Assembly (NCBI GenBank): GCA_937874275.1
Contig: CALNAU010000191.1
Span: 1-40,922 of the forward strand
DNA: 40,922 nucleotides
Source: an uncultured Clostridia bacterium
GTDB taxonomy: Bacteria > Bacillota > Clostridia > Christensenellales > Aristaeellaceae
Direction of reading: 5' to 3'
Shown here: piece by piece, positions 7,937 to 15,524 of the stretch
Layout of the letters: every line of letters begins with the position of its first letter
Numbering within the stretch: position 1 is the first letter of the stretch
The notes under the pieces: generated by a model
The model's input: the letters and a program-made list of their open reading frames with translations, nothing else
What the model was told of the DNA's origin: nothing
Database searches by the model: none
Made by a program: the position numbers and the translations under genes

Positions 7937-8931
7937 TTGCCCCCTGGCGGGTATTAAGCCTGGTGGGCAACGCCAAAAACGCGGGCAAGACCACCGTGCT
8001 GGGCGCCCTGCTGACGGCGCACCCCCACCTGCGGCCGGGCATCACGTCCATCGGCCTGGATGGGGAGGACCTGGATACGGTCAGCTTCCTGCCCAAGCCG
8101 CAGATTACCCTCTCCCCGGGCGCGCTGGTGGCCACCGCCGAGGGCTGCCTCAAGCAGTCGGACTTTGCATGGCAGATGCTTGAGCGCACCGGCATCATGA
8201 CCGGCCTGGGCGAGATTGTCATCGTGCAGGCCCAAACGGCGGGTGCCTGCCTGGTGGGCGGCCCCTCCTCGGTCAAGGCCATGGAGCAGGTGGTGGATAG
8301 CCTGCTGCGCCTGGGCGCAGACAAGGTGTTCATCGACGGCGCCTTTGCCCGCAGCTCCCACGCGGCGGCGGGCGAGGCCCTCATCTATGTGGCCGGCGCC
8401 CACCAGGGGCCGGACATGCGCCGCGTGGCCGACAATGCCGATTATGCCCTGCGCCGCTTCTCCCTGCCGGCGGTGGATGAATCCCTGCGCTTCCTGGCGC
8501 GGGAGCAGCGCCCCGGATGGGTAGATAATCAGGGAGCGTTTCACCCCATCGACGCCGCCTCGGCCCTGGGCCAGGCGCAGCAGGTGCTGGACCAGGTGCC
8601 CCCGGATGCCCCATGGCTGTACCTGCCCGGCGCCGCCGGACCGGAGTTCGTGCGCCGCTTCGTGCAGCAGCGCGACCGCCACCGCTGCGGCCTGATTCTG
8701 GTGGACGGCCTGTCCATCGTGGCAGGCGATGACGCGCTGCGCCACCTGTTTTTGATGGAGCGGCCCCTGCGGGTGCTGCGCCCGCTGCGCGTGGCCTTTG
8801 TGGCGGCCAACCCCTATTCTCCCTCGGGCCGGCGGTTTGACAACGCGGCCTTCCTCGCCGCCCTGCGGGCGGTGACCGACCTTACCGTCATCAATGTACT
8901 GGAGGATGATGCGATTGCACCGAATGAATAA
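7915..8931 (+). CDS. kamB: Lysine 5,6-aminomutase reactivase subunit KamB
   Basis: KamB is one of two proteins thought to reactivate the B12-dependent lysine 5,6-aminomutase. The reading frame shows a P-loop (GNAKNAGKTT, about residues 18-27), a LGADKVFIDGAFAR segment and a NVLEDD end. There is no ATG, GTG or TTG start in frame at the right place. The best Shine-Dalgarno (AAGGGAG, 7903-7909) stands five bases before ATC at 7915, followed by KTLREL. ATT at 7936 and GTG at 7963 are alternatives, but the latter would nearly abut the P-loop. About 338 residues. Identity is inferred from position and P-loop; the start is uncertain. Confidence 0.8.
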   Translation: MKTLRELIAPWRVLSLVGNAKNAGKTTVLGALLTAHPHLRPGITSIGLDGEDLDTVSFLPKPQITLSPGALVATAEGCLKQSDFAWQMLERTGIMTGLGEIVIVQAQTAGACLVGGPSSVKAMEQVVDSLLRLGADKVFIDGAFARSSHAAAGEALIYVAGAHQGPDMRRVADNADYALRRFSLPAVDESLRFLAREQRPGWVDNQGAFHPIDAASALGQAQQVLDQVPPDAPWLYLPGAAGPEFVRRFVQQRDRHRCGLILVDGLSIVAGDDALRHLFLMERPLRVLRPLRVAFVAANPYSPSGRRFDNAAFLAALRAVTDLTVINVLEDDAIAPNE

Positions 8932-10480
8932 ACTGGATCTGGATCAGGCGCGCATTGCCGAATGCCGGGGCTACGCCGCCCGCATCGCCGGCGGCGTGCA
9001 AAGCTATATCGACCGCCACACCACCGTCACGGTGGAGCGCTCTGTGCTGCGCCTGTGCGGCGTGGACGGCGTGGACCGCTTTGACGTGCCCGTGCCCAAC
9101 CTCATGGTGGACGAGGTGCGACGCGGCGGCGACCTGTCCCGCGGCATCAGCGTATACCTGGCCGCGGCGCTCAAGGCCACCGGCCTTAGCCTGGATGCCC
9201 TGTCCGCCGGGGTGGCCGATGGCAGCGTATCCCTGCTGGGGCACCCCCTGCCCGACGCCGACGAGGCGCGCGCCATCCTCAAGCCGCTGCTGGATGCCTC
9301 CTTTGAACGCATCCGCAAAAACCGGGCCGACCGGGAAAACTACCTCGACCGCTTTGGGCGGCGCGAGCCCGAAATCTACGTCATCGTGGCCACCGGCAAC
9401 ATCCACGAGGATGTGGTGCAGGCGCAGGCTGCGGCCGACGCCGGGGCGGACGTCATCGCCGTCATCCGCTCCACCGGGCAGTCGCTGCTGGACTATGTGC
9501 CCTATGGTGCCACCACCGAGGGCTTTGGCGGCACCTACGCCACGCAGGAGAACTTCCGCATCATGCGCCGGGCGCTGGACGAAACCAGCGAGCGGCTGGG
9601 CCGCTATGTCAAGCTGGTCAACTATGCCTCCGGCCTGTGCATGCCGGAAATCGCCGCCATGGGCGCGCTGGAGCGGCTGGACATGATGCTCAACGACAGC
9701 ATGTACGGCATCATCTTCCGCGACATCAACATGCGCCGCACGTTCGTGGATCAGTACTTTTCCCGCTCGCTCAACGCGGTGGCCGGCATCACCATCAACA
9801 CGGGTGAGGACAACTACCTCACCACCGCCGACGCCGTGGAGAATGCCCACACCGTGCTGGCCAGCCAGTTCATCAACGAGGCCTTTGCCCTCACGGCCGG
9901 GCTGCCCGCCCGCCAGATGGGCCTGGGCCATGCGTTTGAGATTGACCCGATGGTGGAAAACGGCTTCCTGTACGAGATTGCCCAGGCGCAGATGGCGCGG
10001 GAAATCTTCCCCGAAGCGCCGCTCAAGTACATGCCGCCCACCAAGCACTCCACCGGCAACATCTTCCACACCCAGGCGCAGGACACGCTGTTCAACACCG
10101 CGGTGATGATGACCGGCCAATCCATCCACCTGCTGGCCATGATGACCGAGGCCATCCACACGCCCTTCCTGTCCGACCGCCACCTGGCCATCAAGAACGC
10201 CCGCATGGTACAGACCACCATGCGCGGCATCGCCGACGAAATCCAGTTCACCCCCGGCGGCATTGTGCAGCAGCGCGCCCAGCATGTGCTGTCCCGCGCG
10301 GAGGAGCTGCTCAGCGCCATCGCCCAGGGCTCGCTGTTTGAGGCGCTGGAGCAGGGCGTCTTCGCCGACGTCAAGCGCGCGCAGGACGGCGGCAAGGGGG
10401 CCGAGGGCGTAGTTGAAAAACACGCCGAGTATCTCAACCCGGCCATGGAAAAGATTGAGGAGGTGCGCCAGCATGATTAA
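8924..10480 (+). CDS. kamD: Lysine 5,6-aminomutase alpha subunit
   Basis: KamD, with KamE, makes the adenosylcobalamin- and PLP-dependent mutase that converts beta-lysine to 3,5-diaminohexanoate. The 518 residues from ATG 8924 match the length of characterised alpha subunits, and NKLDLD is the expected N-terminus. GGAGG at 8901-8905 is far from this ATG, so TTG 8915 or ATG 8909 could be used instead. The kamB stop falls inside the kamD start. The body has large-subunit features such as YVPYGATTEGFGGTYATQ. The 3' end overlaps kamE by eight bases. Confidence 0.95.
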   Translation: MNKLDLDQARIAECRGYAARIAGGVQSYIDRHTTVTVERSVLRLCGVDGVDRFDVPVPNLMVDEVRRGGDLSRGISVYLAAALKATGLSLDALSAGVADGSVSLLGHPLPDADEARAILKPLLDASFERIRKNRADRENYLDRFGRREPEIYVIVATGNIHEDVVQAQAAADAGADVIAVIRSTGQSLLDYVPYGATTEGFGGTYATQENFRIMRRALDETSERLGRYVKLVNYASGLCMPEIAAMGALERLDMMLNDSMYGIIFRDINMRRTFVDQYFSRSLNAVAGITINTGEDNYLTTADAVENAHTVLASQFINEAFALTAGLPARQMGLGHAFEIDPMVENGFLYEIAQAQMAREIFPEAPLKYMPPTKHSTGNIFHTQAQDTLFNTAVMMTGQSIHLLAMMTEAIHTPFLSDRHLAIKNARMVQTTMRGIADEIQFTPGGIVQQRAQHVLSRAEELLSAIAQGSLFEALEQGVFADVKRAQDGGKGAEGVVEKHAEYLNPAMEKIEEVRQHD

Positions 10481-11204
10481 ACCCTATGGAGACACCATGG
10501 GCGACGGCAAGGTGCAGCTGTCCTTCTCGCTGCCGGTGGCCGCGGGCGCGCACGGCATCGAGTGCGCCCGGGAGATTGCCCGCCAGATGGGCCTGCCCGA
10601 CCCTGCCGTGGTAGACTGCGAACCCATGGGCGAGGGCTTCAGCCACTATGTGGTCTATGGCATGGTGCCCTACGGCGTGGACCCGGCCACCATCCGCGTG
10701 CGCGATGTGGAAACCCCCGTCATGAGCATGGAAGAGATTGAGCAGCTCATCGAGGACAAGCTGGGCCGCGACATCGTGTTTGTCGGCGCCTCCACGGGCT
10801 CGGACGCCCACACGGTGGGCATCGACGCCATCATGAACATGAAGGGCTTCGCCGGCCACTACGGCCTGGAGCGCTACAAGCACATCAAGGCCTACAACAT
10901 GGGCAGCCAGGTGCCCAACGAGGCCTTCATCAAAAAGGCCCGCGAGGTCAACGCCGATGTGCTGCTGGTCAGCCAGACCGTCACCCAGAAGGACGTGCAC
11001 CTGCACAACCTGGTGGAGCTGGTGGAATTGCTGGAAGCCGAAAAGATGCGCGACCAGGTCATTCTGGTGTGCGGCGGTGCCCGCATCACCCACGAGCTGG
11101 CCAAGGAGCTGGGCTACGACGCCGGCTTCGGCCCAAAGAAATACGCCGAGGACGTCGCCAGTTTCACCGTGCAGGAGCTGATTCGCCGCAAGGAGCAGGC
11201 GTAA
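10473..11204 (+). CDS. kamE: Lysine 5,6-aminomutase beta subunit (B12-binding)
   Basis: KamE holds adenosylcobalamin and the PLP lysine of the mutase. The base-off cobalamin motif DAHTVG is present with His113 as the cobalt ligand. Lys124 lies 11 residues later, matching the His133/Lys144 spacing known from the C. sticklandii enzyme. The remainder is a Rossmann-type B12 domain (ADVLLVSQTVTQKDVHLHN, then VILVCGGARI). The ATG at 10473 has GAGGAGG nine bases upstream and overlaps kamD. At 243 residues it is slightly shorter than some relatives. It is the last gene of the operon. Confidence 0.95.
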   Translation: MIKPYGDTMGDGKVQLSFSLPVAAGAHGIECAREIARQMGLPDPAVVDCEPMGEGFSHYVVYGMVPYGVDPATIRVRDVETPVMSMEEIEQLIEDKLGRDIVFVGASTGSDAHTVGIDAIMNMKGFAGHYGLERYKHIKAYNMGSQVPNEAFIKKAREVNADVLLVSQTVTQKDVHLHNLVELVELLEAEKMRDQVILVCGGARITHELAKELGYDAGFGPKKYAEDVASFTVQELIRRKEQA

Positions 11205-11241
11205 AAAACAGCGGCTGTATACCCCCAGGGTGATCCCTACC

Positions 11242-11277
11242 AGCGGCCCTACGTACGAGGTTGTATGCAGGGCCGCT
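11242..11277. terminator. Inverted repeat between convergent kamE and polY operons
   Basis: AGCGGCCCT (11242-11250) and AGGGCCGCT (11269-11277) form a perfect 9-bp stem with an 18-base loop. It lies 37 bases past the kamE stop and 12 bases past the end of the opposing small gene. Neither strand has a strong T-run after it, so a bidirectional terminator or mRNA 3'-end stabiliser is inference. Confidence 0.5.
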
Positions 11278-11289
11278 CTTCATCCCGAA

Positions 11290-11550
11290 CTATTCCTTCA
11301 CTTCGCCGCCCTCTACAAACCATTGGCCGTGCGCGTACCACAGCTCCCTTTCATGGCCGCTGATGCGGCACAGGTACCGCACCCCCTCGCCGCCCGCCTT
11401 GCGGGCAACGCCGGGGCGCACATCCAGCACCCGGTCAATCTCCCAGTTGCGGCCGTCAGGCCAGATGAGGCGCAGCGGCACAATGCTGCCGTCCGGCTGC
11501 GTCACAGCCAGTACCCCGATATAGATTTTTTCCGCAAATCGTTCCTTCAT
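11290..11550 (-). CDS. Small protein downstream of Y-family polymerase
   Basis: This 86-residue hypothetical protein is rich in predicted beta strands. It has the pattern LRLIWPDGRNWEIDRVLDVRPG followed by a basic VRYLCRI strand and LWYAHGQWFVE. This resembles small all-beta proteins encoded next to translesion polymerases in other bacteria, but I cannot name the family. It starts eight bases after the polymerase stop, so it should share the LexA-controlled transcript. The ATG at 11550 has GAGG about eight bases upstream, inside the end of the polymerase spacer. A role in lesion bypass is inference. Confidence 0.75.
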   Translation of the reverse strand: MKERFAEKIYIGVLAVTQPDGSIVPLRLIWPDGRNWEIDRVLDVRPGVARKAGGEGVRYLCRISGHERELWYAHGQWFVEGGEVKE

Positions 11551-11557
11551 GATATAC

Positions 11558-12805
11558 TCACCTCAAAAAGCCCACGGGATGCACCACATGCTCCACTCGC
11601 GGGATGATTGTGTTATACAGCGGATTGGCCAGGGCCAGCCCCCGTTCGATGGCGCGCTCGCCAAAGCGCGTGTGGATGCTGTCCACCGCCTCATGCAGGC
11701 GGGCCAGCCTGTCGCGCCGCGCCGCGTCGCCCAGCAAATCCATCTGCATGGGCTTTGTGTTAAGCTCCAGCGAGCCCACGCTCAGCCCCAGGGAGCGGTA
11801 GGGCAGCAGGGTATCAAATCCCTTCATGTTTAAGATTCGCATGGCAATCGGCACAATTTCCTCGGCCTGCGCGGTAAAGTATTCAACGCTTTTTTGCGCG
11901 CCGTAGCAACGCATGTCCACATCACGCACCGAAACGGAAATGCACTTGCCGCGCATACCGGCTTCCCGCAGGCGCGCTCCGACCGAGTCGGCCAACACAT
12001 ACATCACGCAGTATGCGTCATGGATGGTATACATATCCTGCGGGGCGGTGATGGAGTTGCCAATGCTCTTCACCTCCGGCTCGTCCACCGTGCGCATGAC
12101 CGGTGTGCTGTCTTCCCCGGCGGCATAGCGCTGCAGAATCACCCCCATCTTGCCCATCCAGGCGTGCATGGCGCGGGGTGACTGTGCGGCCAAATCCCCG
12201 ATGGTCAGCACATAGCGGGCGGCAAGCTTGCGTCGCATCCGTTCGCCCACGCCAATCAGGCTGTCCACGGGCAGCGGCCAGACCACATTGCGATAGTTGC
12301 CCGGCGAAATCAGCGTGGTGGCGTCAGGCTTCTTGAGGTCCGACCCCAGCTTCGCGTACGGCTTGTTGAAGGAGACCCCGATGGAGAGCGTCAGCCCCAG
12401 CTCCTCCTTCACCCTGTTGCGCAGCGTTTTGGCCAGCAGCACACCATCGGTCAGCGTGGTCGTTTCATCGCTGAAATCCAGCCAGCACTCATCCAACCCA
12501 AAGGGCTCCACCCTGTCCGTGTATTGCTCATAGATGTCGCGCAGCCGGCGGGAAAAATAGATATACCGGCCATAATCCGGTGGAATGGTAATCAAATCCG
12601 GACAGACCAGCTTGGCTTCCCAGTTGACCATCGCGGTCTTGACGCCCCACTTCTTGGCCTCCCTTGTCGCCGCCAGCACGATGCCATGACGCTCCTCCGT
12701 GCTGCCGCACACCGCCATGGGCTGCCCGCGCAGCGCCGGGCGGTACACCAGTTCACACGACGCGTAAAAGCTGTTGGCGTCACAGTGCAGGATGACCCGT
12801 CCCAC
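11558..12805 (-). CDS. Y-family DNA polymerase (UmuC/DinB-type)
   Basis: This translesion DNA polymerase has 415 residues from GTG 12805. That start is preceded by AAGGGAGG with a seven-base gap; an upstream extension to 12865 crosses the operator and is rejected. The catalytic acidic residues are present: DANSFYASCE with Asp9, and GLDECWLDF with Asp105-Glu106. A thumb/HhH segment (LIGVGERMRRKL) and a little-finger domain follow. QMDLL near the C-terminus fits a sliding-clamp-binding motif. A LexA box lies 55 bases upstream, so damage induction is expected. It is closest to the Firmicutes UvrX/YqjW-type branch; precise subfamily is not certain. Confidence 0.92.
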   Translation of the reverse strand: MGRVILHCDANSFYASCELVYRPALRGQPMAVCGSTEERHGIVLAATREAKKWGVKTAMVNWEAKLVCPDLITIPPDYGRYIYFSRRLRDIYEQYTDRVEPFGLDECWLDFSDETTTLTDGVLLAKTLRNRVKEELGLTLSIGVSFNKPYAKLGSDLKKPDATTLISPGNYRNVVWPLPVDSLIGVGERMRRKLAARYVLTIGDLAAQSPRAMHAWMGKMGVILQRYAAGEDSTPVMRTVDEPEVKSIGNSITAPQDMYTIHDAYCVMYVLADSVGARLREAGMRGKCISVSVRDVDMRCYGAQKSVEYFTAQAEEIVPIAMRILNMKGFDTLLPYRSLGLSVGSLELNTKPMQMDLLGDAARRDRLARLHEAVDSIHTRFGERAIERGLALANPLYNTIIPRVEHVVHPVGFLR

Positions 12806-12847
12806 GCCAACCCCTCCCTTCTGCCGGATGCCAATACACAAAAAGCA

Positions 12848-12883
12848 CCCCACAAATAAGAACATTTGTTCCCTTTTGTGGGG
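12848..12883 (-). promoter_or_regulatory. LexA (SOS) box inside a 36-bp palindrome
   Basis: GAACATTTGTTC (12860-12871) matches the Firmicutes LexA operator GAAC-N4-GTTC exactly. It is flanked symmetrically by CCCCACAAA (12848-12856) and TTTGTGGGG (12875-12883), and both dyads share the centre 12865.5. It lies upstream of the Y-family polymerase. Confidence 0.82.
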
Positions 12884-12913
12884 CTATCTTACCACCATCC
12901 CCGCTGTGCCGTC

Positions 12914-12961
12914 AAGAAACATAACCCGCCTCCCCTGGCAATTTGCGACAGGAGAGGCGGG
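12914..12961 (-). terminator. Terminator downstream of the baeRF gene
   Basis: On the minus strand CCCGCCTC (rc of 12954-12961) pairs with GAGGCGGG (rc of 12925-12932), with further weaker pairs toward the loop. A T-rich tract TTATGTTTCTTG follows. It lies about 180 bases beyond the baeRF stop, after the repeat at 13030-13107. Confidence 0.6.
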
Positions 12962-13029
12962 GTGTTCATGGTTTGCAAGGTCATCCTGCTGATGCAAACC
13001 TTCATGTATCCAAAGCAGAATGGGACTAT

Positions 13030-13107
13030 GTTTTGCTGCGAGGAGCAACCAAGGAAAGCGTAGTTGAGCTACGCCAACCAAGCAGCCGATATGGCAGCAA
13101 GGCAAAC
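13030..13107. repeat. Imperfect palindromic dispersed-type repeat
   Basis: A core hairpin GCGTAG-TTGAG-CTACGC (13058-13074) is enclosed by outer arms TTGCTGC (13033-13039) and GCAGCAA (13094-13100). The 27-base core 13053-13079 matches the core of the element at 36394-36548 at 21 positions. It sits in the 3' untranslated region of the baeRF gene. A short reading frame crossing it on the minus strand is judged spurious. The rest of the gap 12962-13138 shows only a small GGTTTGCA/TGCAAACC dyad (12970-13000). Confidence 0.6.
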
Positions 13108-13138
13108 TAAACAGCGTGACGATGCGATAGCCATGGAA

Positions 13139-14224
13139 TCAGTATCTCAAAATCGCGATGGCATCGCCCTTCATCACATCCGCACTGTCGCGCAGCACGG
13201 TGAGTTCGGCCCCGGTTTGCAGCAGGGCGTCGATGATTTTATCCAGACGGGTCTGCTGGCCGTCCGGCTGGGCCATATCGGCCACCAGCTCGGCCACGCG
13301 GCCCTCACGAGCCATGGCCAGCATCTGCCCAAGGACGGTCTCGGCCTTGCCATCCTGCCGCGCCTGGCGGACACGGTTGCTCACCTTGTCCAGTGCGTCC
13401 TCATACAGCGGCGTCAGGATATCACGCACATGCGCCAGTATCTGCGGCTCGTCCAGCGAGTGCAGCGGTTGATCAATGGCGCCCTCCGTGTAGAAGCTGC
13501 CCTTGGCAATGGCGCGGTAGGCGGCGATGTTCTCAGTGGTGCCGGCCAGTATAAAGGGCAGGCCCTCCTCCTTGTGAATACCGGCAAAGGCGTCATCCAG
13601 GTAGCGGAAGTACTTCTCCCTGTCCTTCTCAATCTCCTCGGGCTTGGCGCGGTGGCCGTGGTGGGTGCCCACCAGGCCGCTGTAGGTGCCGACATTGAGG
13701 TCCGCGTTGGGATCAAAATCGCGGAACAGTTCGGGAAAACTGGCCTTTACGTCGCCGGGCTGCACGGGCTCCATGCTGTAGCGGTTCACGCGATAGGCTG
13801 CAAACCGGTCGCGGCTGATATCCACCAGATAGGCAGCGTCCAACCGCTCAAACAGGCCCAGCAGCGGCAGCAGATGAAAGTGTTGTCCCACATGTACCTG
13901 CGCCGGGGGCGCGTAAAACAGCTTGAAGACCTCCACCTCATCCCCGACAGCCAGCACAGCCAGCCCCTCGGTGGTATATGGCCAGAAGGCATCATCCTCA
14001 TGCATGGCCTTCAGGCGGTCCATCGCCTGCTGCCAGTGGCGGCGGGGATAGGCATCGTTGTCAACTAACTGCTTCTCGGCTTCCTGCAGCAGGTTTTTAA
14101 ACGCGATGGGGTCCTGCTGGTTATCCGGCTGCACACGATTCGTGGGCATGTATAGGGAGATACGCGGCCATTGGACATCGTGCTCCCGTGATAAGAAATT
14201 GTATAAGGAAAATTTGTTTTGCAT
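13139..14224 (-). CDS. baeRF-family (eRF1-like) protein
   Basis: This 361-residue protein belongs to the bacterial archaeo-eukaryotic release factor (baeRF) families, probably the baeRF3/7 type. The evidence is the N-terminal WPRISLYMPTNRV followed by QQDPIAFKNLLQEAE, the central YLVDISRDRFAAYRVN and GTHHGHRAKPEEIEKDREKYF, and a C-terminal helical segment ending MKGDAIAILRY. These proteins are predicted to act on ribosomes or peptidyl-tRNA under stress; direct evidence is thin. The ATG at 14224 has AGGAGC eight bases upstream. It is monocistronic, with its own SigB-like promoter and a distant terminator. Confidence 0.82.
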   Translation of the reverse strand: MQNKFSLYNFLSREHDVQWPRISLYMPTNRVQPDNQQDPIAFKNLLQEAEKQLVDNDAYPRRHWQQAMDRLKAMHEDDAFWPYTTEGLAVLAVGDEVEVFKLFYAPPAQVHVGQHFHLLPLLGLFERLDAAYLVDISRDRFAAYRVNRYSMEPVQPGDVKASFPELFRDFDPNADLNVGTYSGLVGTHHGHRAKPEEIEKDREKYFRYLDDAFAGIHKEEGLPFILAGTTENIAAYRAIAKGSFYTEGAIDQPLHSLDEPQILAHVRDILTPLYEDALDKVSNRVRQARQDGKAETVLGQMLAMAREGRVAELVADMAQPDGQQTRLDKIIDALLQTGAELTVLRDSADVMKGDAIAILRY

Positions 14225-14319
14225 AGGTGCTCCTTTCGTGTCGCCCGCGAAATTTGGCGGCCCGGAGGGCGCTGGATGACGTCGATGGGCCGGGGATTAA
14301 CTTGACGTCTTTATATAAT

Positions 14320-14345
14320 ATACCCGACCGCGACCGAAATGAAAC
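14320..14345 (-). promoter_or_regulatory. SigB-like promoter upstream of baeRF
   Basis: On the minus strand GTTTCA (14340-14345), 14 bases and GGGTAT (14320-14325) resemble the SigB consensus GTTTAA-N12..15-GGGTAT. No good TTGACA-type -35 exists at that distance. The overlapping TATATT could serve as an ordinary -10, so the sigma factor is inference. Predicted leader about 90 bases. Confidence 0.4.
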
Positions 14346-14363
14346 AAATGATATGTAAATTGA

Positions 14364-14400
14364 CCATAAAACACAAATACGCCCTTCCGGCGGGCGTATT
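14364..14400 (-). terminator. Terminator of the btu operon
   Basis: AATACGCCC and GGGCGTATT (14376-14384 and 14392-14400) form a perfect 9-bp stem with a 7-base loop. On the minus strand it is followed by TTTGTGTTTTATGG. It lies 16 bases after the HD-domain gene and closes the btuFCD transcript. Confidence 0.85.
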
Positions 14401-14415
14401 CATGGCTCAGCGGCT

Positions 14416-14898
14416 TCAGATTTTCAATCTACCCGTCAGGCCCAGCTCGGCACACAGCGCATGGTAGCGCGCCACGTCCTTGGGGAACAGCGGCCAGGAG
14501 GGATCATAGAAGCTGTGGTGCAGCACATCGGCATCCTTGAGCAGCTCGGCCAAAGCATCCTGCGCCACATGTTTCTTGGCGCTGTGGGTGGCGATGGCGG
14601 CGCAGATGCGCTCCGTCTCCTCCACATTGGTGAGTGCCCACCTGTCCAGCAGCTCGCGCGCCAGCGCTGCCCCGCGCTTGGCATGCCCCGAGGCGTCGCC
14701 CGTGGTGTAGGTGGCCAGGTCATGCTTCAGCGCAGCCATGGCGGCGAGTTCCGCGTCCTGTCCCCGGCGCGCGGCCAACAGCTGGGCGGCCATGGCCACC
14801 CCCTCCAGGTGGGCGACGGCGTCACCCAGGGCGGGTCCATGAAGGTGCTCCGCCAGCAGCGCGTACACGCGCTCGCGCAGGGCAGACAGCCTGCTCAT
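14416..14898 (-). CDS. HD-domain phosphohydrolase
   Basis: This 160-residue HD-superfamily metal-dependent hydrolase of unknown substrate shows the conserved histidines and aspartates in order. They are AHLEGVAMAAQLLA, ALKHDLATYT (the HD pair), ATHSAKKHV and LKDADVLHH. ATG 14898 follows GGGGAG by eight bases; the longer in-frame extension overlaps the upstream gene and has no better signal. It is last in the btuFCD operon, behind two histidine phosphatases. That position suggests, but does not prove, a role in corrinoid or nucleotide-loop metabolism. Confidence 0.85.
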   Translation of the reverse strand: MSRLSALRERVYALLAEHLHGPALGDAVAHLEGVAMAAQLLAARRGQDAELAAMAALKHDLATYTTGDASGHAKRGAALARELLDRWALTNVEETERICAAIATHSAKKHVAQDALAELLKDADVLHHSFYDPSWPLFPKDVARYHALCAELGLTGRLKI

Positions 14899-14932
14899 GG
14901 CCTTGACTCCCCTCTCCCTGTTACAATTAGGG

Positions 14933-15502
14933 TCATGCCCGGTTGCTCCCTTCCACCCAGCCGAAAAAGGCAAAGCCCTCCCGGTAATCCACCGCGTAGG
15001 GCTGACAGTGTGCCACCCGGCCCAGGCCGGTCAGGCGGCGGATAACGCCGCCGTGGGTGACCGCGATGAGGCGCTGGTACCCCTGCGCCAGGTAGGCATC
15101 AAACACGCGCTGCACGCGCGCGTTCATGGCCGGGATGCTCTCCCAGGCAGGCGTCCGCCCATCCGGCGGGATGCCGCGGCAGCGGCAGAAATCCGCGTAC
15201 AGGGCTTGGGACGGCTGGACGCCCGAACAGGTGGTGTCCGGCTGCCACTCGCGCAAATCCACTTCAACCCGCAGGGGCAGGCCGGTATGGCGGCAAAGCG
15301 CGGCCGCCGTCTCCAACGCACGGGTGTAGGGCGAGGACAGAATCATTTCAACATCACTCACGTCCAGCCCGGCAGCCAGCTTGTCGGCCTGCCTGCGCCC
15401 CGCGTCGCTCAGCGGGGCAAAGTCACGCGCCGGGCCAACCATGCCCCGCGTGTCGCAGGCCGCGTAGTTGGCCTGCCCATGGCGAATCAGCAGCAGCTGC
15501 AT
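14933..15502 (-). CDS. Histidine phosphatase family protein
   Basis: This 189-residue member of the phosphoglycerate-mutase-like histidine phosphatases has the catalytic LIRHGQ at residues 5-10, SSPYTRALETA in the middle and VTHGGVIRRL as the second catalytic histidine segment. ATG 15502 is preceded by GGGGAGG. It follows a second histidine phosphatase in the cobalamin-uptake operon. A job on alpha-ribazole phosphate or a similar corrinoid precursor is possible but unproven; the substrate of this family cannot be read from sequence. Confidence 0.88.
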   Translation of the reverse strand: MQLLLIRHGQANYAACDTRGMVGPARDFAPLSDAGRRQADKLAAGLDVSDVEMILSSPYTRALETAAALCRHTGLPLRVEVDLREWQPDTTCSGVQPSQALYADFCRCRGIPPDGRTPAWESIPAMNARVQRVFDAYLAQGYQRLIAVTHGGVIRRLTGLGRVAHCQPYAVDYREGFAFFGWVEGSNRA

Positions 15503-15524
15503 CGGCCCCTCCCCGGTACAGGCG

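Noticed and set aside
8891..10474. 527-codon open frame antisense to kamD
   Set aside because: Low-complexity His/Val/Gly composition and exact shadowing of kamD codons mark it as non-coding.
12970..13000. GGTTTGCA/TGCAAACC inverted repeat
   Set aside because: No T-run on either strand and no gene close enough for an operator; it is probably part of the degenerate repeat region.
12884..13105. 73-codon minus-strand frame across the palindromic repeat
   Set aside because: It runs through a terminator and a dispersed repeat, lacks a ribosome site and looks like the false proteins often called in such repeats.
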